Made by a program: the position numbers and the translations under genes. Positions 27,861 through 35,123 of a stretch of 64,000 bases of DNA are shown here, one piece after another; positions within the stretch are counted from its first letter, which is position 1, and every line of letters begins with the position of its first letter. Under the pieces are notes generated by a model. That model worked only from the letters and a program-made list of their open reading frames with translations, was not told the DNA's origin and did not search any database. The stretch spans positions 1,984,001 through 2,048,000 of the forward strand of contig NZ_CP108454.1 in assembly GCF_036240795.1 (NCBI RefSeq), read 5' to 3'. This DNA comes from Streptomyces sp. NBC_01268. Its GTDB lineage: Bacteria; Actinomycetota; Actinomycetes; Streptomycetales; Streptomycetaceae.

Positions 27861-29645
27861 GTGACGCAACGTATCGACGCCTACGCCCTCATCGGCGATC
27901 TCCAGACCGCCGCGCTCGTCGGCCGCGACGGATCGGTCGACTGGCTGTGTCTGCCGCGCTTCGACTCGGCCGCGTGCTTCGCCGCGCTCCTCGGCGACGA
28001 GGACAACGGGCACTGGCGGATCGCGCCCAAGGGCGCCACCCTCTGCACCAGCCGCCGCTACGTCGAGGACACCCTGGTCCTGGAGACCCGCTGGGAGACC
28101 CGTACGGGCACGGTCGACGTCGTCGACTTCATGCCGCAGCGCGACAAGGCCCCCGACGTGATGCGGATCGTGCGGGGCGTGAGCGGGAGCGTGGAGATGA
28201 GCGCGGTGCTGCGGCTGCGCTTCGACTACGGCTCGATCGTGCCGTGGGTGCGCCGGGCCGAGGGCCATCGTGTCGCGGTCGCCGGGCCCGACTCCGTGTG
28301 GCTGCGCAGCGAGCCGCCCGTGAAGACCTGGGGGCAGCAGTTCGCGACCTGCTCGTCGTTCACCGTCGGCGCGGGCGAGGAGGTGGCCTTCGTCCTCACC
28401 TGGCACCCCTCCCACGAGCCGCGCCCCGACCTCGTCGACCCCTTCGAGGCGCTGGATCACACGCTCGCGGACTGGAAGGAGTGGGCGGCCCGCTGCACCT
28501 ACGAGGGCCCCTACCGGGACACCGTGGTGCGCTCGCTGATCACCCTGAAGGCGCTCACCTACGCCCCGACCGGCGGCATCGTCGCCGCCGCGACCACCTC
28601 GCTGCCCGAGGAGCTCGGCGGGGTGCGCAACTGGGACTACCGGGCCTGCTGGCTGCGCGACTCCTCCCTCACGCTCGGCGCGCTGCTCTCCACCGGGTAC
28701 GTGGAGGAGGCGGCGGCCTGGCGCGACTGGCTGCTGCGGGCGGTGGCCGGCGATCCGGCCGACCTGCAGATCATGTACGGGCCGGCCGGCGAGCGGCGGC
28801 TGCCCGAGACGATCCTGCCGTGGCTGCGCGGCTACGCCGACTCGGCGCCGGTGCGGATCGGGAACGCGGCCGTGGACCAGTTACAGCTCGACGTGTACGG
28901 CGAGGTGATGGACTCGCTCAGCCGCGCCCGCGAGGCCGGGATCCCCGCCGAGCGGCACGCCTGGAACCTCCAGCTGAGCCTGCTCGGCTTCCTGGAGTCG
29001 ACCTGGCGGGAGCCCGACGAGGGGCTGTGGGAGGTGCGCGGCCCGCGCCGCCACTTCGTGCACTCCAAGGTGATGGCCTGGGTGGCGGCCGACCGGGCGG
29101 TGCGCACCCTGGAGGCCGAGCCGTCGCTGCCGGGGGACCCGGCGCGCTGGCGGGCGATGCGGGACGAGATCCACGCGGAGGTGTGCGCCAAGGGGTACGA
29201 CCCGGTGCGCAACACGTTCACGCAGGCGTACGGCTCGCGCGAGCTGGACGCGGCGACGCTGCTGATCCCCCAGGTCGGCTTCCTGCCGCCGGACGATCCG
29301 CGGGTGCGGGGGACGGTCGACGCGGTCCGGGCGGAGCTGACGCAGGGCGGCTTCGTGCGCCGCTACTCGACGGAGGGCGCCCCGGTGGACGGGCTGCCGG
29401 GCGAGGAGGGCACCTTCCTCGTCTGCTCCTTCTGGCTGGCGGACGCGCTGCGGCTGACCGGGCGGACCGAGGAGGCGCGCGAGCTGTTCGAGCGGCTGAT
29501 CGGGCTGTGCAGCGACGTGGGGCTGCTGGCCGAGGAGTACGACCCGGCGACGGGCCGGCAGCTGGGGAACTTCCCGCAGGCCTTCAGCCACATCGGCCTG
29601 GTGGGCACGGCCCTCGCGCTGGCCGCGCAGGAGACGGCAGGATAG
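27861..29645 (+). CDS. Glycoside hydrolase family 15 protein (probable trehalase or glucoamylase)
   Basis: 594 residues. The N-terminus (IDAYALIGDLQTAALVGRDGSVDWLCLPRFDSAACF) is characteristic of the GH15 branch that includes mycobacterial alpha,alpha-trehalase. The (alpha/alpha)6 catalytic part has NWDYRACWLRDSS and later AWNLQLSLLG and the C-terminal EEYDPATGRQLGNFPQAFSHIGLV, which contains the catalytic-base region. It splits trehalose or oligo-glucosides in the cytoplasm (no signal peptide). The GTG start follows the SURF1 stop after 39 bases, and the SDR gene begins four bases after its end. Confidence 0.87.
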   Translation: MTQRIDAYALIGDLQTAALVGRDGSVDWLCLPRFDSAACFAALLGDEDNGHWRIAPKGATLCTSRRYVEDTLVLETRWETRTGTVDVVDFMPQRDKAPDVMRIVRGVSGSVEMSAVLRLRFDYGSIVPWVRRAEGHRVAVAGPDSVWLRSEPPVKTWGQQFATCSSFTVGAGEEVAFVLTWHPSHEPRPDLVDPFEALDHTLADWKEWAARCTYEGPYRDTVVRSLITLKALTYAPTGGIVAAATTSLPEELGGVRNWDYRACWLRDSSLTLGALLSTGYVEEAAAWRDWLLRAVAGDPADLQIMYGPAGERRLPETILPWLRGYADSAPVRIGNAAVDQLQLDVYGEVMDSLSRAREAGIPAERHAWNLQLSLLGFLESTWREPDEGLWEVRGPRRHFVHSKVMAWVAADRAVRTLEAEPSLPGDPARWRAMRDEIHAEVCAKGYDPVRNTFTQAYGSRELDAATLLIPQVGFLPPDDPRVRGTVDAVRAELTQGGFVRRYSTEGAPVDGLPGEEGTFLVCSFWLADALRLTGRTEEARELFERLIGLCSDVGLLAEEYDPATGRQLGNFPQAFSHIGLVGTALALAAQETAG

Positions 29646-29649
29646 GCGC

Positions 29650-30405
29650 ATGGATCTTGGGCTGAAGGACCGTGTGTACGTGGTGACCGGCGCGACGCGA
29701 GGGCTCGGCCGGGCCTCGGCCGAGGCGCTGCTCGCCGAGGGCGCGAAGGTGCTGCTGACCGGGCGCGAGGAGGGCTCGGTCGCCGCGGCGGCGGCCGAGC
29801 TCGGCCCGGGCGCGGAGGGCGTCGCCGCCGACAACGCCGACGCGGCGACCCCGGAGCGGCTGTTCGCGCAGGCGCGGGCGCGGTTCGGCGGCGTGGACGG
29901 CGTGCTGATCAGCGTCGGCGGCCCGGCGCCCGGCTTCGCCGCGGAGAACACGGACGAGCAGTGGGCGGCCGCCTTCGACGCGGTCTTCCTGGGCGCGGTG
30001 CGGCTCGCCCGCGCGGCGGCGGAGGTGCTGCCCGAGGGCGGGGTCATCGGCTTCGTGCTGTCCGGCTCGGTGCACGAGCCGATCCCGGGCCTGACCATCT
30101 CCAACGGGCTGCGTCCGGGCCTGGCCGGTTTCGCCAAGTCGCTCGCCAACGACCTGGGCCCGCGCGGCATCCGGGTGATCGGGCTGCTGCCGAGCCGCAT
30201 CGACACCGACCGGGTCCGCTCGCTCGACGCGCTGTCCGGCGACGCCGACGCGGCCCGCGCGGCGAACGAGTCGCGGATCCCGCTGCGCCGCTACGGCACC
30301 CCGGAGGAGTTCGGCCGCACGGCCGCGTTCCTGCTCTCCCCCGCCGCCTCGTACCTGACGGGCGTGATGCTCCCGGTGGACGGCGGGGCGCGCAGCGGCT
30401 TCTGA
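29650..30405 (+). CDS. SDR-like protein lacking the usual catalytic Tyr and Lys
   Basis: 251 residues with the SDR fold: TGATRGLG (residues 13-20) and the C-terminal PVDGGARSGF. The normal NNAG is replaced by SVGG (88-91) and the YxxxK motif by SNGLR (Ser151, Arg155 in the Tyr and Lys positions). This matches the beta-ketoacyl-reductase-like subgroup of SDRs that lacks a full catalytic tetrad. It may be an unusual reductase, a dehydratase-like enzyme or a non-enzymatic protein. It is four bases downstream of the GH15 gene, so probably co-transcribed. Confidence 0.82.
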   Translation: MDLGLKDRVYVVTGATRGLGRASAEALLAEGAKVLLTGREEGSVAAAAAELGPGAEGVAADNADAATPERLFAQARARFGGVDGVLISVGGPAPGFAAENTDEQWAAAFDAVFLGAVRLARAAAEVLPEGGVIGFVLSGSVHEPIPGLTISNGLRPGLAGFAKSLANDLGPRGIRVIGLLPSRIDTDRVRSLDALSGDADAARAANESRIPLRRYGTPEEFGRTAAFLLSPAASYLTGVMLPVDGGARSGF

Positions 30406-30412
30406 GGTCCGG

Positions 30413-31000
30413 TCAGTTCACCCGGCGGGCGCGGTGCTTGACCGCCCGCAGCCGGGCCTCGGTCGGCAGGTTGGGCAGTCCGGCCGAGGTGCGGGCGTTG
30501 CCCAGGGCCTCGGCGGCGAGGGTGGTCAGCGCCTCGGCCGGGGCGGCGTACGGCTCCAGGAGGAGCGCGACGCGGGTACGGGGGGCGGCGCGGCGGCCGG
30601 TGAGCGAGACCCGGGCCCGGGCGACGCCCTCCTGGGCCGCCGCGTCGGCCTCCAGGACCGCTTCCAGGGTCCGGCCGCGCAGCACGGCCTCCTCGCCGTC
30701 GCCGCTGTCGACGAGCACCTCGGCGAGCCGGGCCCGCCGGAACTGGGCGATCAGCCACCACAGGGCGAGCAGCACGGCGAGCCCGAGCAGCGCGATGACC
30801 AGCGGCCACCACCAGCTCTCGGCGCGCCAGTGCTGCCGCTCGGACCGGCTGAGCAGCACGTCGTCGGGGCCCGACCAGGGCCACCAGGACGGCACGGGCA
30901 GGTCGAGGCCGGCCGCGAGCACGGCGCCGCCGCCGGCCACGAGCAGCAGTCCCGTGAGGGCGAGCACGATCCGATTGACGCGCCGGAGCACGACGGTCAT
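30413..31000 (-). CDS. amaP: AmaP-type alkaline-shock membrane anchor protein
   Basis: 195 residues. Two transmembrane helices (about 10-30 and 65-88, WWWPLVIALLGLAVLLALWWLIA) precede a cytoplasmic Asp23-like domain (TLEAVLEADAAAQEGVARARVSLTG). AmaP in Staphylococcus anchors Asp23 to the membrane. It is the last gene of a run of five on this strand, four bases after the DUF6286 gene, and converges on the SDR-like gene with only seven bases between. Confidence 0.83.
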   Translation of the reverse strand: MTVVLRRVNRIVLALTGLLLVAGGGAVLAAGLDLPVPSWWPWSGPDDVLLSRSERQHWRAESWWWPLVIALLGLAVLLALWWLIAQFRRARLAEVLVDSGDGEEAVLRGRTLEAVLEADAAAQEGVARARVSLTGRRAAPRTRVALLLEPYAAPAEALTTLAAEALGNARTSAGLPNLPTEARLRAVKHRARRVN

Positions 31001-31004
31001 GCCG

Positions 31005-31796
31005 TCACCCCTTCCTGGGCGGCCTGGCCACCCGTACCGTCAGGGCCGGCGGACGGGCGAGCCCGAGCTCGTCGATGCCGGTGGTGAGGACGCTCTCCAG
31101 GTCGGAACGGACCTCGTCGAGCGCGCGGAAGTGCGAGACGGCCCGTACGGCCGCCTTGGCCCGGCCCACCTTGACCCGCACGGACTGCACGCCGGACACC
31201 TCCATGGCCCGGTCGCGCAGGGCGAGCGCGGCGGCCTCGCGGTCGAGTCCGGCGCGGAGGTCCGGGTGTTCGCGGCGCATCGGCAGGATGTCGCGCAGGC
31301 CGGGGGTGAGGGCGAGCAGCAGCAGCCAGAGGCCGAGGGCCACGGCGACGCCCGCGCCGACGAGCACCCAGATGTCGTCGAGGGGTCGGGTGGCGAGGCC
31401 GTCGGCGAGGGAGCGGCGCCAGGCCATGGCGCTGTGCTCGGCGCGTACGGCCGCCACGTCGTACAGGAGCAGTCCGGAGGCGCCGAGCAGGACGGCGGCG
31501 AGGACGGCGGCGGGGATGCGCCGCACGGCCCAGAAGCGGCGGCCCGGTGGCTGCGGGGCGGCGGTGTCGGCGTCGCCTTCCCGGGCCGGGTCCGTGAGCA
31601 CGGGCACGGCGTCGGGGCCGGGGCGGGGCGCGCGGTCGGAGCCGCGGTCGGAGCCGGGGCCGGGGCCGGGGCCGGGGCCGGGCGCGCGGTCGGAGCCGGA
31701 GCCGGGATCGGGCATGCGGTCGGAGCCGGAGCCGGGATCGGGCATGCGGTCGGGGTCGGGGTCCGGGGCGGGTCCGGGCGCGGGTCCGGTGCTCAT
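31005..31796 (-). CDS. DUF6286 membrane protein of the Asp23 cluster
   Basis: 263 residues. The first ~85 residues are a Gly/Pro/Asp/Ser low-complexity tail with tandem repeats (DPGSGSDRMP). Two helices follow (VRRIPAAVLAAVLLGASGLLLYD and IWVLVGAGVAVALGLWLLLLAL), then an Asp23-like C-terminal part (RDRAMEVSGVQSVRVKVGRAKAAVRA). The ATG overlaps the stop of the upstream Asp23 gene (ATGA). It is likely a second membrane partner of the Asp23 proteins. Confidence 0.8.
   Translation of the reverse strand: MSTGPAPGPAPDPDPDRMPDPGSGSDRMPDPGSGSDRAPGPGPGPGPGSDRGSDRAPRPGPDAVPVLTDPAREGDADTAAPQPPGRRFWAVRRIPAAVLAAVLLGASGLLLYDVAAVRAEHSAMAWRRSLADGLATRPLDDIWVLVGAGVAVALGLWLLLLALTPGLRDILPMRREHPDLRAGLDREAAALALRDRAMEVSGVQSVRVKVGRAKAAVRAVSHFRALDEVRSDLESVLTTGIDELGLARPPALTVRVARPPRKG
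31686..31745. repeat. Two perfect 30-base tandem repeats inside the DUF6286 gene
   Basis: Units 31686-31715 and 31716-31745 are identical, and a partial third begins at 31746. GGGGCC-type hexamers lie next to them (31651-31680). The unit is ten codons long, so copy changes keep the frame and only lengthen the cytoplasmic tail. Confidence 0.85.
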
Positions 31797-32155
31797 CGCA
31801 GGCGCTCCCGGGCCTTCTCGTGCGCGGTGTGCGCGGAGTGCAGCTTCTCGACGTGGACGGCGACCTCGTGGACCTCCAGGCCGGCGAGTTCCTCCACCCG
31901 GTGGCGGACCCGGCCCCGGACGGCGCCGCACTGGCGCCCGATGTCGGAGGGGTAGGGGAGTTCGAGGCTCACCGAGACCCGGGCGCTCTCCCGGTGCACG
32001 ACCACCGAGGCGTGCGGCTTGGAGCCGCCCTTGGGGATGCGGTCGAGCGCCTCACGGGCCGCCTGGGCGGCGATCTTCGCGACGACGCGGTCGGCGACCG
32101 TGGTCGCGCCCCGGGTGGCCGCCCCCACCCGGTCCCGGGCCAGGTCCGCTGCCAC
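31793..32155 (-). CDS. Asp23/Gls24-family protein (second copy)
   Basis: 120 residues. GATTVADRVVAKIAAQAAREAL and VSVSLELPYPSDIGRQCGAVRGRVRHRVEELAGLEVHEVAVHVEKL follow the Asp23 pattern: VA.KIA, then an amphipathic beta strand, then a helix and VEV.V. Asp23 proteins coat the inner membrane face in response to envelope stress. It is coupled to DUF6286 by ATGA and follows the small membrane gene by six bases. Confidence 0.82.
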   Translation of the reverse strand: MAADLARDRVGAATRGATTVADRVVAKIAAQAAREALDRIPKGGSKPHASVVVHRESARVSVSLELPYPSDIGRQCGAVRGRVRHRVEELAGLEVHEVAVHVEKLHSAHTAHEKARERLR

Positions 32156-32161
32156 CCCCGG

Positions 32162-32353
32162 TCACCTCCGCCGGTCGCCGTGCTCGCGGCCCCGGAAGAG
32201 GTCGCCGAACTCCAGGTCCCCGTCGAGGAAGCGACCCGCGATGAAGCCGATCGCCCCCAGCGCGGCGACCAGGAGGAACGCCCCGAAGCCGCCGAAGTAC
32301 CCGGCGAAGCCGAGCGCCATGCCGGCCACCAGGCCGACCACCGCCATGCTCAT
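32162..32353 (-). CDS. Small two-helix membrane protein of the Asp23 cluster
   Basis: 63 residues. Two hydrophobic helices (VVGLVAGMALGFAGYFGGF and FLLVAALGAIGFIAGRFLDG) and an acidic/basic tail resemble the DUF2273-like small proteins encoded next to Asp23 in Gram-positives. AAGGG lies eight bases before the ATG. Function unknown; likely part of the same membrane complex. Confidence 0.78.
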   Translation of the reverse strand: MSMAVVGLVAGMALGFAGYFGGFGAFLLVAALGAIGFIAGRFLDGDLEFGDLFRGREHGDRRR

Positions 32354-32389
32354 GCTGAGCCCTTTCGTCGTCGTGCCGTCGTCCGTCGG

Positions 32390-32845
32390 CTACTGGAGCC
32401 GCGACTCCGGCTCCTCGTCCTCTTCGTCCGGCAGCTTCACGTCGCTGACGGCGATGTTGACCTCGACGACTTCGAGGCCGGTCATGCGCTCGACGGCGGC
32501 GATGACGTTCTCGCGGACGGCGCCGGCCACGTCGGAGATCGAGACGCCGTAGTCGACGACGATCTCCAGGTCGAGGGCGGTCTGCACCTCGCCGACCTCG
32601 GCCTTCACGCCCCGGGTGACGCCGGACTTGCCGCCGCCCCCGCCGGGGACGCGGTCCCGGACGGCGCCGAGGGTGCGGGAGAGTCCGCTGCCCATGGCGT
32701 GGACGCCGACGACGTCGCGGGCGGCGAGTCCGGCGATCTTCTCGACGACCCCGTCGGCGATCGTGGTCCGCCCCCGGGAGGCGGGGTCGCCGCCGCCACG
32801 CTTGATCACCGGGCTCTGGTCGGAATGCATGCTGTCAGCCATCAC
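32390..32845 (-). CDS. Asp23/Gls24-family envelope stress protein
   Basis: 151 residues. TTIADGVVEKIAGLAARDVVGVHAMG followed by a glycine/basic loop, then LDLEIVVDYGVSISDVAGAVRENVIAAVERMTGLEVVEVNIAVSDVKL, is the full Asp23 signature. The first gene of the five-gene run. GTG 32845 (GGAAGG seven bases upstream) and ATG 32842 are adjacent start options. The promoter must lie in the 89 bases shared with the divergent P10-family gene. Confidence 0.88.
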   Translation of the reverse strand: MMADSMHSDQSPVIKRGGGDPASRGRTTIADGVVEKIAGLAARDVVGVHAMGSGLSRTLGAVRDRVPGGGGGKSGVTRGVKAEVGEVQTALDLEIVVDYGVSISDVAGAVRENVIAAVERMTGLEVVEVNIAVSDVKLPDEEDEEPESRLQ

Positions 32846-32934
32846 CAGCCATCCTTCCGTGAGGCTTTTGCCTTATTTGCTCACACTAAGGGCGCTTGCC
32901 CGGTCTCGCGCCGGGAATGCGGCAGGCTGGGGTC

Positions 32935-33585
32935 ATGACGACGGTGGAGATGGGGCGCGCGACGGACCGGCTGCTGCCGCTCGGCGCGCCGGTGGACGGG
33001 GCGTGGATCGCGGAGCGCGCGGTGCGGGAGGTGCTCACCGACGCGGCACGGGCGGTACGGGACACGGCACCGGAGCCGCCGAGGTTCCGGCTCGCCGTGG
33101 CGGCGGCCGGGACACCGTTCCCGGTGCCCCCGGGCGGGCTCCCGCCCGGGGAACTGGGGATCACCCTGGAGTTCGCGGCGGTCGCGGGGCGGCCGCTGCC
33201 CGAGCTGGCCGGGCGGCTGCGGACGGCACTGCTCGCGGCGGCCGAGGAGGCCTTCGGACTGGTGGTGGCGGAGGTGGACCTGCGGGTGACCGATCTGCTC
33301 GACGCGCCCCCCGATCCGGTGACCCCCGCTCCGCCTCCCGGACGAACCTCGCCGCCCGTCCCCGAGGACCCGGCGGCACTGTCGGCGCTGGCCGTGGACG
33401 GCGTGGCCGCCCTCACGGACACCTACGGGGGCCCGGTCCGGCGCGCGGCCGGGGATCTGCGCATCGAACTGGCGGTGACCGCGGGCCGGCGCGCCCTGCA
33501 CGTGGCCCGCGCCGTCCGCACGGCCGTGACCGCCGCCGCCCCGGAGGCGGCGACGGTCACGGTGGTGGTGTCGGAGCTGCGCTGA
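32935..33585 (+). CDS. 'Nucleopolyhedrovirus P10 family' protein, divergent from the Asp23 operon
   Basis: 216 residues. Two Asp23-like halves seem to flank a proline-rich linker (DPVTPAPPPGRTSPPVPED): residues ~20-120 and ~140-216 both end in a VEVxVxxL-type strand (VVAEVDLRVTDLL; ATVTVVVSEL). The annotation name reflects the Pro/Ala-rich linker rather than viral origin. I would describe it as a degenerate tandem Asp23-like protein of the same stress system. ATG 32935 starts the conserved MTTVEMG sequence. Confidence 0.7.
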   Translation: MTTVEMGRATDRLLPLGAPVDGAWIAERAVREVLTDAARAVRDTAPEPPRFRLAVAAAGTPFPVPPGGLPPGELGITLEFAAVAGRPLPELAGRLRTALLAAAEEAFGLVVAEVDLRVTDLLDAPPDPVTPAPPPGRTSPPVPEDPAALSALAVDGVAALTDTYGGPVRRAAGDLRIELAVTAGRRALHVARAVRTAVTAAAPEAATVTVVVSELR

Positions 33586-33618
33586 GAGCCGGAAGGGGCG
33601 CGGCCCCGGGAAGGAAGG

Positions 33619-34419
33619 TCAGTCGCCGAGGCCCGCGAGGTCGCGCAGCCGGCGGGCCTGGGCGGCGCGCTCGGCGGTGCGCTGCTCCTCGTACGAACGG
33701 CCCGAGGCGCCCTGGAGCAGCGCCTTGGTCTCGATGACGGCGGAGCGCGGCGCGGCGAGCAGCGCGGCGCTGAGGTCCCGTACCGCGGCGTCGAGTTCGG
33801 CGACGGGCACGGCGATGTTGGCCAGGCCGGCGCGCTCGGCCTCCTCGGCGTGGACGAACCGGCCGGTGGCGCAGATCTCCAGCGCGCGGGCGTAGCCCAC
33901 GAGGGAGACGAGGGGGTGCGTACCGGTGAGGTCCGGGACCAGGCCCAGGCTGGTCTCGCGCATGGCGAACTGCACGTCGTCGGCGACGACCCGCAGGTCG
34001 CAGGCGAGCGCGAGCTGGAAGCCGGCGCCGATGGCGTGCCCCTGGACGGCCGCGATCGACACGATGTCGCTGCGGCGCCACCAGGTGAACGCCTCCTGGT
34101 ACTCGGCGATGAGCGCGTCGAGGTCCTCCTCGGACCCGCGCGCCATCTCCAGGAAGGAAGGCTCTCCGTCGAAGCCCTCGGGCGTGAACGCCTGCCGGTC
34201 GAGGCCCGCGGAGAAGGACTTGCCCTCACCGCGCAGGACCACGACCCGCACGCTGCCCGGGAGTGACCGGCCGGCCTCCGTCAACGCCCGCCACAGAGCG
34301 GGAGACTGAGCGTTGCGCTTCGCCGGGTTGGTCAGGGTCACCGTGGCAACGGCGTCCTCGACGGTGAGCCGTACACCGTCCTTGTCGAATACGAGCTCAG
34401 AGTCGTCGAGCGTAGTCAT
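33619..34419 (-). CDS. Enoyl-CoA hydratase/isomerase family protein
   Basis: 266 residues. The crotonase fold is shown by FSAGLDRQAF (first oxyanion-hole region) and AAVQGHAIGAGFQLALACDLRVVADD (second, with the conserved Gly). The usual catalytic Glu pair cannot be assigned confidently: ETSLGLVPDLTGTHPL holds one acidic residue in the expected place. It hydrates or isomerises an acyl-CoA in the cytoplasm. GGAGG upstream fixes the ATG. Stand-alone gene. Confidence 0.87.
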   Translation of the reverse strand: MTTLDDSELVFDKDGVRLTVEDAVATVTLTNPAKRNAQSPALWRALTEAGRSLPGSVRVVVLRGEGKSFSAGLDRQAFTPEGFDGEPSFLEMARGSEEDLDALIAEYQEAFTWWRRSDIVSIAAVQGHAIGAGFQLALACDLRVVADDVQFAMRETSLGLVPDLTGTHPLVSLVGYARALEICATGRFVHAEEAERAGLANIAVPVAELDAAVRDLSAALLAAPRSAVIETKALLQGASGRSYEEQRTAERAAQARRLRDLAGLGD

Positions 34420-34550
34420 GGGGGGCGCCTCCGGTTCCGGTGCAGCACGTCAGCCGTTGCTAAGTGACTGCACAGTAACCACTCGGTCGACCGCATGGAC
34501 GACCGGGTGCCCACCGGGAGACCCGGTGGACCGGCGGAACCACCCCTGTG

Positions 34551-34772
34551 TCAGGCCGAGGCCGCCTTCTTGCCCCGCGTCGCTCCGCCGCGTCCCCGCA
34601 GCGTGACTCCGGACTCGCTGAGCATCCGGTGGACGAATCCGTAGGAGCGGCCGGTTTCCTCGGCCAGCGCCCGGATGCTCGCACCGGAGTCGTACTTCTT
34701 CTTCAGGTCTGCCGCGAGCTTGTCGCGCGCGGCGCCGGTCACCCGGCTGCCCTTCTTCAGAGTCTCGGCCAC
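34551..34772 (-). CDS. 73-residue helix-turn-helix protein
   Basis: A compact basic protein. ADLKKKYDSGASIRALAEETGRSYGFVHRMLSESGVTLRGRGG is a clear HTH of the recombinase/resolvase type, followed by a lysine-rich tail. The GTG at 34772 has AGGAGG five bases upstream and gives MAETLKKGSRVTG. I recognise it as a widely conserved Streptomyces protein of unknown role. It is probably a DNA-binding regulator or nucleoid factor. The longer frame upstream is not supported. Confidence 0.83.
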   Translation of the reverse strand: MAETLKKGSRVTGAARDKLAADLKKKYDSGASIRALAEETGRSYGFVHRMLSESGVTLRGRGGATRGKKAASA

Positions 34773-35123
34773 CCGTGCCTCCTCATGGGAAGTGCGCTCT
34801 GGACTTCTCATGATCACCCCTTCCGGAGTTCCTGGCCACCCATTCGACAAGGTCCGTGCCATCGGCTTGACCCGGGCGGAAGGGAACGACACGAACGGAA
34901 TGGATCGTTCCGCCGCCTCCGGAGGCGGCCCCGGGGCCGCCCCGCGAGGGAAGTGCCAGGTCAGCGACACGGCGGGAACACCAGTACGGCGCGGGCCCTG
35001 GCGGAAGGATTCCGCAGGGCCCGCGCCGGGGGTACGAGACGCTCTCACTCAGATGAAGGATCACCCATGAGCCGAATGATCCAGCCCGGCATGATCACTC
35101 CGGGCCGGACCGGTCCGCGCCGG
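34773..35123. other. Intergenic region with terminator hairpin (34987-35028)
   Basis: 351 bases without a supported gene. A perfect 14-bp stem (34987-35000 with 35015-35028) around a 14-base loop, itself partly palindromic, lies about 100 bases after the ABC-F stop and probably terminates that gene. The left part must hold the promoter of the HTH gene. Short open frames here have no ribosome binding site or family look. Confidence 0.6.

Noticed and set aside
26496..28460. A 654-codon minus-strand frame opposite SURF1 and GH15
   Set aside because: Antisense shadow; no family-like motifs, and the opposite strand has well-supported genes.
32935..33585. Viral origin of the 'P10 family' gene
   Set aside because: The name reflects proline-rich similarity only; gene context and VEV-type strands point to the Asp23 system, with no phage genes near.
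34783..35064. Possible 93-residue minus-strand protein between the HTH and ABC-F genes
   Set aside because: It spans a strong hairpin, has no ribosome binding site, and its composition is shadow-like.
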